DNA of 64,000 nucleotides from Amphritea sp. 1_MG-2023 (lineage in GTDB: Bacteria; Pseudomonadota; Gammaproteobacteria; Pseudomonadales; Balneatricaceae). This document shows, piece by piece, positions 9,276-18,542 of this stretch. The notes under the pieces are model-generated. The model worked only from the letters and a program-made list of their open reading frames with translations, searched no databases and was not told where the DNA came from. Within the stretch, counting starts at the first letter, position 1, and the number at the start of each line of letters is the position of its first letter. A program made the translations under genes and the position numbers. The DNA lies in NCBI RefSeq assembly GCF_030547545.1, contig NZ_JAUOQE010000019.1, positions 1 through 64,000 on the forward strand. The letters run 5' to 3'.

Positions 9276-10172
9276 ATGCTACCGGAACTGAAGATTACTC
9301 AACTACGTCATTTTGTCTGGGTGGCCGAACTTAAAGGCTTTCATGCCGCCGCAGAAAAAGCGCACCGTACTCAACCCGCTATCTCGCTATCGGTTCGCGA
9401 TCTCGAAAATAAGTTAAGTGAATCGCTATTTGAAAAACGCAATGCGAAAACTGCCAAGACCGAGCTAACCCCCTTTGGTAAATACTTTCTGCCTAAAGCC
9501 AAAGAACTGATTGAGCATCACGATCGCATTGCCGAAGACATGACCCTACTGGCCGAACATAAAACCGGTCACCTGCGGCTCGCATCGGTGCCATCGATTG
9601 CCAGTCAGGTCTTGCCTGAACTGCTATTCGAATTTGTTAACGATACGCCCGACTTACATATCAGCTTTTTCGATGACAACTCCTCAGCGGTCTATCGCAT
9701 GGTGGAGAATCAACAGGTCGACTTCGGCATTGCTCACCTATTTCACGAAGAGGAACACAGTGATAAAACCTTTATCCCGATCTGGGAAGATCAGATCGGC
9801 GTCGTTTGCCCTATCCATCATCCTCTGGCCAAATATAAAGAGCTGCACTGGCAAGAACTGTGTAACCACCGGTTGATCGGTAATGGTACATCGCGTTTAT
9901 TTGAAGGCAGTGAGGCGGAGCCTTTGATTCATAATTCACAGTTCTACGTCTCTAGCATGATCTCACTCATCGCTATGCTAGAAGCCGGGTTTGGTGTCAC
10001 CACCCTGCCCCGTTATGCCGTCCCTAAAGACAGTCAAACCCTGTGTTTTATACCTCTGAGTGCTCCCGTGGTCGTACGTCGAATCGGGATCGTCAAATTG
10101 ACGAATAAATCACTGACACCCCCAGCACAGGCTCTCGTCGACTTTATTCTCGCCAGCAACCATGTGGTGTGA
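9276..10172 (+). CDS. LysR-type transcriptional regulator
   Basis: 298 residues with the standard layout: winged helix-turn-helix at ~8-67 (FHAAAEKAHRTQPAISLSVR, EKLSESLFEKR-like) and a periplasmic-binding-protein-like effector domain from ~95. It is transcribed divergently from the dehydrogenase operon, the typical place for the regulator of that operon. Two T-N11-A palindromes, one at each side of this gene, are its likely targets. The inducer is unknown. Confidence 0.9.
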   Translation: MLPELKITQLRHFVWVAELKGFHAAAEKAHRTQPAISLSVRDLENKLSESLFEKRNAKTAKTELTPFGKYFLPKAKELIEHHDRIAEDMTLLAEHKTGHLRLASVPSIASQVLPELLFEFVNDTPDLHISFFDDNSSAVYRMVENQQVDFGIAHLFHEEEHSDKTFIPIWEDQIGVVCPIHHPLAKYKELHWQELCNHRLIGNGTSRLFEGSEAEPLIHNSQFYVSSMISLIAMLEAGFGVTTLPRYAVPKDSQTLCFIPLSAPVVVRRIGIVKLTNKSLTPPAQALVDFILASNHVV

Positions 10173-10255
10173 ATCAGCAGCGACAAAAACATTGTCTGCG
10201 TGAGTGGCCCTGCAGCAACGTAATCCATAGAAAAAATAATAGTTTGATGTATTTG

Positions 10256-10270
10256 ATAAGTTTTGCTTAT
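10256..10270. promoter_or_regulatory. putative LysR operator, site 2 (ATAAG-N5-CTTAT)
   Basis: ATAAG-TTTTG-CTTAT repeats the palindrome and spacing of site 1, and the flanks also agree (TGATAAG ... CTTATT). It lies between the end of the LysR gene and the unknown two-gene unit, about 280 bases before that unit's start codon. The stretch between LysR and that unit holds no other gene. Confidence 0.55.
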
Positions 10271-10550
10271 TAAACGATATAACCTTCTGATTTGTATGTT
10301 ATCCCCGATATAGCCCATGATTACCCCTAACCGAACAGGACACTCAAAATGGCTTTCAAATAAAGCCATCAGATGAGACGACAACATCGATAAGTACCGC
10401 CTTGTCGTTTAGCTCCCTGTTCCGCTGCGGGTTGCAACGAGATGCTAGCCCGCTGTTGAGCGAACAGAGCAAACACTGTTTAAGGTTTTGGACACATCGA
10501 TAGGTTTAATGATAAAAAACGATGTGCGGCTATTTAAGAGGATAATAACA

Positions 10551-12272
10551 ATGACCATGCCCGCTGCTATACAGGCTGCTCTACGAGGGGAAAACGCACT
10601 GCCATTGCGTCCCGCTGATCAGGTGATGAACTTAGAAAGGCTCGGCGCTCTGCATCAGAGTCGGCTAAGTTTTATGCGTACCTTGGTGCGACGTATTATG
10701 CGCGAGCGCTGGCAGATCAGCGCCAGCCACTTTGAGCTCGATAAACAGGGTTACGGCACCGTTATTTACAGCATCAAAACCCCTCATAAATGCTATAGCT
10801 TTGTGCTGTTTTCCGATTATCTCTCTGCCGAAGACCGCAATGATCGAGTGATTGCCACTCAATGGGATCTAACCATGGCGCTGGTCGAAGGGGAAATAGA
10901 CGATCTATATCTAGCTAAACTGCGCCAGAATGTACCTAAACAGGAAGCGGGTCGTGTCGACGCCCGCGTATTTGTCCTCTCCCGCGCCAACCGCAGTGCC
11001 CGTAATTTCGACTATGTTGTCGATCAGCTCGCCAGCGGTGAACAGCCTGACATCGCTCAGATTGCCCGAGTAGGCTATCTGTATCGCACCACCGCCGTCT
11101 ACGGTAGTGGCAAACTCGGCATGGCCGATTGGGAAAAGGTAGCCTCTCGCCATGCGGATTTTGCCCGTCCATTCGCCGCCGAAATGTTTGTTTGTCTGAT
11201 GCTACGTAACTTCAGCCTTCAACAAGCCGAGCATATCGCGCGTCATCGCAGCCCCGACACATATACGCCGATGCAAACCGATATTAAGCGTTTCTTCGGT
11301 ATCGGCAACTCCACCGGCTTAGGTATGGCGCCCTACCTAATCAATCATCCGTTACTGATCAATCAGTGGATAGAGATGCGAGAGCTGGCATTAGCTCGCA
11401 TCCGCGTACTGGGCAATATCAATCAGCGAGTGCTGCAGCAGTTTCCACAATTACTACAACGCTGCACCGCCCATACACAACAGACCGTTACCGAAGATGC
11501 CTGGCAAAGCGAAAACAATCGTTTAGTGCTGCAAGATTTACAAGCCATTGAGACTCATTGTGCTCAGGGTATCGAAAGCTGGGATAACCTGCTGCATTGG
11601 AGCGAAGCCAACTGCTCACTACAGGGGCAAGAGATGCTGATATCTGTACTGTTAGAGCTCTATCCAGAACTGGTGGATGATCTCGAAGAACACTACACAG
11701 CAGAAGAGTTTCTCGACCTTGATCCCGTGATGCCGGTACAGCAGTTAAAACAGGTGATTGAACAGCGTTATCAGTGGGCACTCAAACTCGATTTTGCCGC
11801 CGAAGGGGCAAAAGACACTTTCTGGTATCGTTCCGAAGAGAAAATGGAGCCTCGTTTAGGCGATGTCCGCGAAGATGACGGCAAAGATAAGCAGATGGCG
11901 TTAGGTGTCGGTTATGCGGTGCGTAAATGCTATGACCAGCTGTGCGACTATATAACCGAGCATCCACAACACTCTACCGCCCGCTTTATGGTTGCACAGC
12001 CCAAGCTACGTGGCATCGTGCGCCGTATTCAAAGTATGAATCGCTGCCTTTACGGTGATATTCAGGCCAACCTACTGGATCGCGAGATTATGCCCATGCA
12101 TCTATTGCGCGCCAAACTCGCCTGCTTTGGTGTCGGAAAATTTGATCCACGCTCTAAGTTGTGGGTCCGTAATACGATGTTCCAAGGTGCGCCACTACTG
12201 GAAGATATTGGCAAAACATTTAATGACGACTGGTTTATGCCTCTGGCTCCCGGCGCACAAGGAGCATGCTAA
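10551..12272 (+). CDS. uncharacterised 573-residue protein
   Basis: No function or catalytic motif is recognised. The protein is soluble-looking with no signal peptide or membrane segment, and rich in helix-forming and charged residues. Possible landmarks are the basic segment RTLVRRIMRERWQ (~40-55), GYLYRTTAVYGSGKLGMADW (~190-210) and RFFGIGNSTGLGMAPYL (~265-280). AGAGG upstream supports the start used; a longer frame begins 63 bases earlier without a site. It overlaps the next gene by one base (TAATG), so the two are translationally coupled. A LysR-type palindrome upstream suggests shared control with the dehydrogenase operon. Confidence 0.85.
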   Translation: MTMPAAIQAALRGENALPLRPADQVMNLERLGALHQSRLSFMRTLVRRIMRERWQISASHFELDKQGYGTVIYSIKTPHKCYSFVLFSDYLSAEDRNDRVIATQWDLTMALVEGEIDDLYLAKLRQNVPKQEAGRVDARVFVLSRANRSARNFDYVVDQLASGEQPDIAQIARVGYLYRTTAVYGSGKLGMADWEKVASRHADFARPFAAEMFVCLMLRNFSLQQAEHIARHRSPDTYTPMQTDIKRFFGIGNSTGLGMAPYLINHPLLINQWIEMRELALARIRVLGNINQRVLQQFPQLLQRCTAHTQQTVTEDAWQSENNRLVLQDLQAIETHCAQGIESWDNLLHWSEANCSLQGQEMLISVLLELYPELVDDLEEHYTAEEFLDLDPVMPVQQLKQVIEQRYQWALKLDFAAEGAKDTFWYRSEEKMEPRLGDVREDDGKDKQMALGVGYAVRKCYDQLCDYITEHPQHSTARFMVAQPKLRGIVRRIQSMNRCLYGDIQANLLDREIMPMHLLRAKLACFGVGKFDPRSKLWVRNTMFQGAPLLEDIGKTFNDDWFMPLAPGAQGAC

Positions 12273-13021
12273 TGCATATTTCAATGACAGAATTGAAAGC
12301 GGCGCTACGGCGCTGCTTTGAAGCCACGGCTTACTATGTTGGCAATTATGAAGATGCCGCCAATATGATTCTTTGGTTGGAAAAACATGGCCTGGATGGT
12401 CTTAAAGAGTTACAAAGTGCACTGCCCTATATTCGTGACGATAGTGATAAACCACTCAGTACCGTAATCTATGAAGACAGTACCGCCGCCGTTATCGATA
12501 GCCATAACCGTAGCGCCTTGAACTGTATCGCCGCCTCCGTCGATCTTGCCCATGCCAAAGCACTGGAAAACGGTATCGCAACCGTTACCGTGCATAACTG
12601 TCATAACCGTATATTTATTCTCAAGGCACTCACCGATTGTGGTCGCCGAGGGATTAGCGTCACCGCTTATTGGCAGAATGGCAGTCAAACGATTACCGAA
12701 CATACCGCCGCTATCAAAGCCGGCGAACGTTACCCGAGTTACAGTGAAGCGGAGACAAACTTAGCAACACAGATCGATGACAAACAAGCGCTTACGATTA
12801 TTTGTAGTTCACGGGTCAATCTAGCCTCATCACTGCAACAGTCACAGGGCAACCGTAAAGCCCGGCATATAAGCGCAGAGCAGATCCGCTTAAATAAAGA
12901 GCAAAGCGTAGATGACGGTATCGCTATCGATACCGAACTCTGGGCTGAGATTAATCGTATTGGCGATGGTATCTTAGTTGCCAATACCGAACGCTCTCGT
13001 CAAGGTGCTGGCGGTCGTTAA
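12272..13021 (+). CDS. DUF3726-like protein
   Basis: 249 residues. The N-terminal part (ISMTELKAALRRCFEA, GNYEDAANMILWLEKHGLDG) resembles, from memory, the DUF3726 family; no biochemical function is known for it. No signal peptide or membrane helix. AAGGAG seven bases before the ATG and the one-base overlap with the preceding stop fix the start. The constant pairing of two adjacent, coupled unknown genes suggests the products act together. Followed directly by a terminator, so the unit is just these two genes. Confidence 0.7.
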   Translation: MHISMTELKAALRRCFEATAYYVGNYEDAANMILWLEKHGLDGLKELQSALPYIRDDSDKPLSTVIYEDSTAAVIDSHNRSALNCIAASVDLAHAKALENGIATVTVHNCHNRIFILKALTDCGRRGISVTAYWQNGSQTITEHTAAIKAGERYPSYSEAETNLATQIDDKQALTIICSSRVNLASSLQQSQGNRKARHISAEQIRLNKEQSVDDGIAIDTELWAEINRIGDGILVANTERSRQGAGGR

Positions 13022-13084
13022 ACGATATGCCGCACCACACAGTCAGTTTGACCTAACGGATTTAACATCCGCTAGATCAACCCC

Positions 13085-13127
13085 ATGCCCCAACCATTGA
13101 CTGCACCTCTCTGGCTGGGGCATTTTT
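13085..13127 (+). terminator. rho-independent terminator after the DUF3726-like gene
   Basis: A GC-rich stem pairs ATGCCCCAACC with GGCTGGGGCAT (a near-perfect match) around a loop of about 15 bases and is followed by a T run. Confidence 0.85.
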
Positions 13128-13195
13128 AATCTAGAGATACCCCTTCGTCTTATCCACAGGCATACTGTCTCCTCACTCGTGAATAGCTGAAAACC

Positions 13196-13930
13196 ATGTT
13201 ATATACCCTGCCGGAACTACTGGCCGTTTTAATCGTCACCTGCGGCATAGCCCTGCAAACGGTCGTGGGCATCGGCTATGGGCTACTGGCTGCGCCATTA
13301 CTTTATCTACTCAACCCCGCTTATGTCCCCGGCCCAGTCTTATTAGTCGGCTTTGGTTTGGCCTTGATGATGGTCATACGAGAACGCAGTGCCTTGCGCT
13401 GGCGACGAGTCATGCCAGCCTCCATCGCGCGAATCCCCGGTGCTTGGTGCGGCGCAGCACTATTAATCGCCCTGCCTCAATATGCGCTCAGCCTTTTCTT
13501 CGGTTTTTCTGTACTCACCGCCGTGAGTCTTAGCCTCTGGCACTTCAAGATTTCAGCCACCCCGATCAACCTGATCATCGGCGGCTTCTTTTCCGGTGTG
13601 GGAGGCACCGCCACCTCCGTAGGCGGGCCACCGATCGCACTGGTCTATCAGCAGCAGGATAGAATTACCGCGCGCAGCGAAATCGCCGCCTTTTTCCTGA
13701 TCGGCACGCCCATATCGCTGTTAATGCTGATCTATAAAGGCAGCCTCGACTGGCACAGTGCTCAGCTGAGTTTAAAAATAGTGCCGGGACTGTTTCTCGG
13801 TTTCTTTTTAGCCCGAAAAATTGATGGCAAGTTATCCACAACCTCTGCAAAGCCGATGTTATTAGCTGTTTCCGGCGCCTCTGCGCTGTTAGTCAGTATT
13901 AAAGGCCTACTCGATTGGCTGGCGCTCTAA
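13196..13930 (+). CDS. TSUP (TauE/SafE) family permease
   Basis: Eight or so hydrophobic segments in 244 residues match the TauE/SafE sulfite-exporter family, including the repeated glycine-rich half-motifs QTVVGIGYGLLAAPLL (~22-37) and FSGVGGTATSVGGPPIALVY (~128-147). Such proteins export or import sulfite, sulfonates or other small anions. It stands alone on the plus strand between the DUF3726 terminator and the convergent PD-(D/E)xK gene. The substrate cannot be assigned. Confidence 0.85.
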   Translation: MLYTLPELLAVLIVTCGIALQTVVGIGYGLLAAPLLYLLNPAYVPGPVLLVGFGLALMMVIRERSALRWRRVMPASIARIPGAWCGAALLIALPQYALSLFFGFSVLTAVSLSLWHFKISATPINLIIGGFFSGVGGTATSVGGPPIALVYQQQDRITARSEIAAFFLIGTPISLLMLIYKGSLDWHSAQLSLKIVPGLFLGFFLARKIDGKLSTTSAKPMLLAVSGASALLVSIKGLLDWLAL

Positions 13931-13950
13931 CCCGCTTAAATTTTCCAGCC

Positions 13951-15039
13951 TTAATCCAAATAGGACGTAGCTGTGCTTTTGAGTGCATCTGCAAAACCGA
14001 AAATCTCATCGAGCTCATTGATTGGGTGCCTTGTTTCCTTTTTATCATGGTCCAGTATGCCAATGTATTTCTGAGTACGGTTAAAATGTAGCCTACAGAT
14101 AGGCTTACGATTATTATCATCCAGCAAAACACCAAAATATGACTGCGTATCTCTTGCAGCTATCCTTGATACCTCAATCACTTCTCTAACAATAGCCTTA
14201 ACCATATTATAAGCATCAATTTCTTCCTCAGTCGTGACGATGTTTCGATCAGGGTCAGCAGCAACGACATTACTAACAGCCTCACTTAATTGCTCTTCCT
14301 CGGGTTCTTCTGACTTTGCATTGGACCCGTCAAGTGCGCTTTTTAATCTTTCATTAACTTTATCGTTAACATACTGAAGCAACGCCTTTCTGGTTAGCTC
14401 AGTAAATTGTTCACGCACTTTCTGAGTAATCATCCCTTCATACACCCTAGAAGCAAAAAACTTTACAAGATCATCTTCAGGCTGCTTCATTTGAGTCGCA
14501 ATGACTTTTTTAATTTGGCTCAGATACTTCAGTTCTCCAGCTGCATCAATAACGGAATCGACATCAAAAGACTGTTTCGTCAACTTTTCTAACTCAGGCA
14601 GAACATGATCATCAATATCTGACACGTCCAACTCTAAAAAAGGCTTTTCATCCATTTTGTTGGGTGCATCTAAATCAGTATAAAACTGGTAATCTTTACC
14701 ATTAGTCAGAATAGCTATTCTGGCATTTGTGACAGAAAAATATCGATAAAGCTGTGATGCATGTTTAAGTGATAAAGCTTCACCACTTTTTTTACACTCG
14801 ATTAGGATCTGTACTACACCATTTTTGACTATTGCATAATCGACCTTTTCACCTTTTTTTGTCCCGGTATCTGCTGTAAATTCCGGGATAACTTCATTAG
14901 GATCGAAAACGTCATAACCTAGAACTTGACTTAAAAAAGGCATAACTAAAGCATTTTTAGTTGCTTCTTCTGTCTGTAGGTTCTGCGCGTAAGAGGTGAT
15001 TTTTTTCGCTATTGATAACAAACCATTGCTCAGTTCCAT
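13951..15039 (-). CDS. lone PD-(D/E)xK nuclease-fold protein (HsdR_N-like)
   Basis: 362 residues. The N-terminal ~160 residues match the type I restriction HsdR_N / COG4748 nuclease fold: EEATKNALVMPFL, then D67 in KVDYAIV, and E81-C-K83 in LIECKKSG form the PD-(D/E)xK site. The C-terminal part (~265-362) looks like a second small domain of unknown role. No methylase, specificity subunit or helicase lies nearby, so it is not a type I system. AAGGA seven bases upstream supports the ATG at 15039 rather than the longer frame. Typical of mobile or defence-linked cargo; its role is unproven. Confidence 0.8.
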   Translation of the reverse strand: MELSNGLLSIAKKITSYAQNLQTEEATKNALVMPFLSQVLGYDVFDPNEVIPEFTADTGTKKGEKVDYAIVKNGVVQILIECKKSGEALSLKHASQLYRYFSVTNARIAILTNGKDYQFYTDLDAPNKMDEKPFLELDVSDIDDHVLPELEKLTKQSFDVDSVIDAAGELKYLSQIKKVIATQMKQPEDDLVKFFASRVYEGMITQKVREQFTELTRKALLQYVNDKVNERLKSALDGSNAKSEEPEEEQLSEAVSNVVAADPDRNIVTTEEEIDAYNMVKAIVREVIEVSRIAARDTQSYFGVLLDDNNRKPICRLHFNRTQKYIGILDHDKKETRHPINELDEIFGFADALKSTATSYLD

Positions 15040-15242
15040 TATACTTTCCTTAGATTTGAGACTCATTTCCATATGGCCACTACATCCTCGACCCATTTAG
15101 TACAAAATATACTCGTCTAAAGCTAGGTGCAACATTCAGCCTTTCAGATGCAGTAAAATTGGCACAATTCTATCCCCTAACCAAGTATCTATTCAAAACA
15201 TAAGCCCTGCATCAACGTACTAAATAGCCGACTTAAAACAAA

Positions 15243-15275
15243 AAAAAGGCCGATGCATACTGCATCGGCCTTTTT
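15243..15275. terminator. bidirectional rho-independent terminator
   Basis: Perfect 15-base arms (AAAAAGGCCGATGCA / TGCATCGGCCTTTTT) around a TAC loop. It ends the proXWV operon on the minus strand; on the plus strand nothing nearby needs it. Confidence 0.92.
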
Positions 15276-15302
15276 AAAATCACCTGACTCACCTTCAACC
15301 GC

Positions 15303-16550
15303 TTAGTTCGATTTTGGCTCTGCTGGTTTTTCTTCTGTCACCTTATCATCATTACCCAAGACTTCGGCCAAGGTACTACGGGATAAACGCCCCGTTATTT
15401 TGCCATCATCATCAATAACCGGTAATGAGTATTGTGAATTGAGTGTATCGGGAATAACCGTTTCTAATACCGCATCCTGTGAAATGGCCTCAAGATCTTC
15501 ATATTGAAGCGAATCCAGATCGGCTTTCTTATCATCGTCAAAAGCGGCCTGTAGCGTTTCTTCTGTCAGAACCCCTTGGTAGCCATCTTCGTTGACATAA
15601 TAACCATAGTCTTCCTTAAAGCCCTTCATCTGCTTCAAGGCATCTTCGATGGTACTGGCAGTGATACGATAAGCCGGATCTTTCATAACCGTCTCAACCG
15701 TCAATGCACGTGCCCGGTTAACATCCCGCACGAAGGCTTCGACATAATCATTGGCAGGATTGAGCAGAATATCTTCAGGCTCACCCTGCTGTACCATTTC
15801 ACCATCTTTCAAGATAGCGATACGGTCACCGATACGCAGTGCTTCATCGAGATCGTGGGTGATGAAGATAATGGTTTTATGTAGTTTTTCCTGCAGTTCA
15901 ATCAACTGATCCTGCATCTCTGAACGAATCAGGGGATCGAGTGCTGAAAACGCTTCGTCCATCAACAGAATTTCAGCATCGGTACACAGTGCTCGGGCCA
16001 AGCCGACCCGTTGCTGCTGACCACCTGACAACTGCGCCGGGTACTGATCTTCATAACCGGCCAAACCGACCGTCGCTAACCACTCAACGGCTTTTGCCTT
16101 GCTTTCACTCTTACTGACACCCTGAATAGAGAGACCATAAGCAACATTATCAACCACTGATTTATGCGGTAGTAAGCCAAAGCGCTGAAACACCATCGAC
16201 ATTTTGTGTCGGCGGAACTGTTCTAACTCTTTAGGCCCAAGCTTCATCACATCGGTGCCTTCGACCTCAATCACCCCTTCGGTAGGGTCGATCAGACGGT
16301 TGAAGTGACGAATCAAAGTCGACTTGCCGGAGCCCGACAGGCCCATGATGACGAAAATCTCGCCTTTATTGATCGTCAGATTAATATCTTTCAGGCCTAA
16401 TGTGTGCCCAGTCTCCGCCAGAATTTCATCCTTGCTTTTACCTTCATGCACCAATGGCATATATTTCTTGGGATTATTCCCGAAGAGTTTATACAGCCCT
16501 TCGATCTTAATCAGCGTTGTCGCGGCGCTGTTGTTATCCGATTCAACCAT
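15303..16550 (-). CDS. proV: glycine betaine/proline-type ABC transporter ATP-binding protein
   Basis: ProV/OpuAA family, 415 residues. Walker A GLSGSGKST (70-78), signature LSGGQ (174-178) and Walker B LLMDE (195-199) are intact, preceded by the family-specific long N-terminus. Two CBS-like segments follow at ~285-400 and may sense ionic strength, as in OpuA proteins. The tail is acidic and lysine-rich. It overlaps the permease gene by eight bases and is the last gene of proX-proW-proV before a strong terminator. Substrate class (betaine or a related osmolyte) is inferred from the family. Confidence 0.93.
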   Translation of the reverse strand: MVESDNNSAATTLIKIEGLYKLFGNNPKKYMPLVHEGKSKDEILAETGHTLGLKDINLTINKGEIFVIMGLSGSGKSTLIRHFNRLIDPTEGVIEVEGTDVMKLGPKELEQFRRHKMSMVFQRFGLLPHKSVVDNVAYGLSIQGVSKSESKAKAVEWLATVGLAGYEDQYPAQLSGGQQQRVGLARALCTDAEILLMDEAFSALDPLIRSEMQDQLIELQEKLHKTIIFITHDLDEALRIGDRIAILKDGEMVQQGEPEDILLNPANDYVEAFVRDVNRARALTVETVMKDPAYRITASTIEDALKQMKGFKEDYGYYVNEDGYQGVLTEETLQAAFDDDKKADLDSLQYEDLEAISQDAVLETVIPDTLNSQYSLPVIDDDGKITGRLSRSTLAEVLGNDDKVTEEKPAEPKSN

Positions 16551-17442
16551 TATCCATTCCCCCTAGATGTCGCTGACTACGCTTGGCATATGCCTGTGAG
16601 ACTCGGTCAAAAATAATTGCCAGTGCCACAATCGCTAAGCCGTTTAATAGTCCTAAGGTAAAATACTGATTGGTGATCGATTTCAAGACTGGCTGACCTA
16701 AGCCTTTCACACCGATCATCGAAGCGATAACCACCATCGATAGCGCCATCATAATCGTCTGATTAATACCGGCCATAATCGTTGGCATCGCTAAGGGTAG
16801 CTGCACCCCCATTAATCGCTGCATCGAATTCGCACCATAGGCCGTGGCGGCTTCCAAGACATCCTTATCCACCAGCCGGATACCCAGATTGGTTAAGCGA
16901 ATAACCGGTGGAATCGCATAAATAATAACCGCAATTACGCCCGGAATTTTACCAATCCCCAACAACATCACCACCGGTATCAGATACACGAATGCCGGCA
17001 TCGTCTGCATGATATCGAGTAACGGCGTGACCACCGACTGAACCCGATCGGAGCGCGCCATGGCAATGCCTATGGGCACCCCTAGGGCAATGGCCATGAA
17101 GGTACAAACGAGAATAATACTCATGGTACGCATGGTATTATCCCACATACCGAAATAGCCAATCATAAAGAATGATATGACCACCCCCAAGCTCAGCTTC
17201 CATGAACGGCTTGAAAGGTAGGCCAGGCCCGCCACAATGGCAATTACCAACCACCACGGCGTTGCTAATAGTAACTTTTCAAACCAAACCAAAAATGTCA
17301 GCAAAGGGTCAAAAAAACCTTCAATCATCTCACCGTATTCACGGGAAAAATCACGATACGCGGTATCCAGATATTTCCGAATATCCCTAAGATCCCCTCT
17401 GCTTAGTTGGGGTATCTCACTCAACCAGCTTGCATCAGCCAT
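16543..17442 (-). CDS. proW: glycine betaine/proline-type ABC transporter permease
   Basis: ProW/OpuAB family, 299 residues with about seven membrane segments. The ABC permease EAA loop is visible (EAATAYGANSMQRLMGVQLPLAMP, here cited in part: AATAYGANS). A soluble N-terminal ~60 residues precedes the first helix, as in ProW. AAAGAGG stands six bases before the ATG. Co-transcribed with the binding-protein gene 79 bases upstream. Confidence 0.93.
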   Translation of the reverse strand: MADASWLSEIPQLSRGDLRDIRKYLDTAYRDFSREYGEMIEGFFDPLLTFLVWFEKLLLATPWWLVIAIVAGLAYLSSRSWKLSLGVVISFFMIGYFGMWDNTMRTMSIILVCTFMAIALGVPIGIAMARSDRVQSVVTPLLDIMQTMPAFVYLIPVVMLLGIGKIPGVIAVIIYAIPPVIRLTNLGIRLVDKDVLEAATAYGANSMQRLMGVQLPLAMPTIMAGINQTIMMALSMVVIASMIGVKGLGQPVLKSITNQYFTLGLLNGLAIVALAIIFDRVSQAYAKRSQRHLGGMDNG

Positions 17443-17521
17443 AAATAACCTCTTTTAGAAACAACACTGCCCGATTACTGTGGGCAATCAGGCAGTGATT
17501 TTTAGCATTTAAGCGCAATGA

Positions 17522-18514
17522 TTATTGCAATGCTTGCTTAACTTTTTCAGCCACATCGGCCGAAACCCAAGGTGTCCAAAGGTCTTCGTGTTCCAGCAAG
17601 AAGTACTCAGCCGCCACTTCACCATCAGCCTGATTATCTTCCATCCAAGCTAGCAGATTGTTTAACTGATTATTGGTCAGAGAGCGCTTAGACACATAGT
17701 CATAAGCCGCAGGGGAACGCGTAGCAAACTCTTCAGTGGTTACCGTTTGCACCGCCGAAGGCGGATACATAGTGACTTTAGGGTTTTCACACTCATTCGA
17801 TGAAGTACAGTTAACAAACTCATCTTTATCAACGCCCGAACCAAAGTCGATTTTCACCATTTTGTACTTACCTAACACCGCAGTTGGTGCCCAGTAATAG
17901 CCCAACCACGCTTCTTCACGGGCAAACGCTTTGGCGATAGAGCCTGACAGGCCTGCACCTGAACCGGGATCGATCAATTCAAAACCAGCATCAGCCATAT
18001 TTAACGCTTTAAACAAATTACCGGAACTGATCTGACAGTTCCAACCCGCAGGACAGCCATAAAAAGCATACTTACTATCATCTTCTGGGTGTTCGAACAG
18101 TGCGGCGTGCTTTTTAACACCCTCAATGGTCGTTAACTCTGGGTATTGTTTAACCAGATATTCTGGCACCCAAAAACCTTCTTCACCACCATCGGAGAGT
18201 GAATTACCGGCATAGCGTAGACGTTTTTCAGCGACACCTTTATCCAATGCTTCACGCATCGAGTTACTCCACATCTCTGGAGCAATATCCGGCTCACCTT
18301 TTTCAATCATTGAGGTGCCCGTTGGCATCGTATCCCCTGGGACCAGTTCAGCATCACAGCCATAACCGTGTTGCAAAATAAACTTATCCACATTGGCGAT
18401 CAGTGTTGCAGAGCTCCAGTTCATATCGGCAATGGTAACTGTTCCGCACTCGTCTGCTGCGTGGGCCTGAGTAGCAGCCAACAGCATTGCAGATGCAGCG
18501 ATCAATTTTTTCAT
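17522..18514 (-). CDS. proX: glycine betaine/proline-type ABC transporter periplasmic binding protein
   Basis: 330 residues with a clear Sec signal peptide (MKKLIAASAMLLAATQAHA, cleavage after AHA). The mature part has the OpuAC/ProX fold with several tryptophans and the disulfide-like pair in FYGCPAGWNCQ and NCTSSNECENP. Such proteins bind quaternary ammonium osmolytes in an aromatic cage. GGAGA six bases before the ATG gives a clear start. First gene of the operon; its promoter region faces the MarR gene. Confidence 0.93.
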   Translation of the reverse strand: MKKLIAASAMLLAATQAHAADECGTVTIADMNWSSATLIANVDKFILQHGYGCDAELVPGDTMPTGTSMIEKGEPDIAPEMWSNSMREALDKGVAEKRLRYAGNSLSDGGEEGFWVPEYLVKQYPELTTIEGVKKHAALFEHPEDDSKYAFYGCPAGWNCQISSGNLFKALNMADAGFELIDPGSGAGLSGSIAKAFAREEAWLGYYWAPTAVLGKYKMVKIDFGSGVDKDEFVNCTSSNECENPKVTMYPPSAVQTVTTEEFATRSPAAYDYVSKRSLTNNQLNNLLAWMEDNQADGEVAAEYFLLEHEDLWTPWVSADVAEKVKQALQ

Positions 18515-18542
18515 GATGTCTCCATGATATTTGAGCTAATAT

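Noticed and set aside
10034-10387. 117-codon open frame on the minus strand
   Set aside because: It is antisense to the LysR gene end and the operator region, with no family similarity and no ribosome site.
13951-15039. Complete type I restriction-modification system
   Set aside because: Only the nuclease-like protein is present; no hsdM, hsdS or helicase domain is found on either side.
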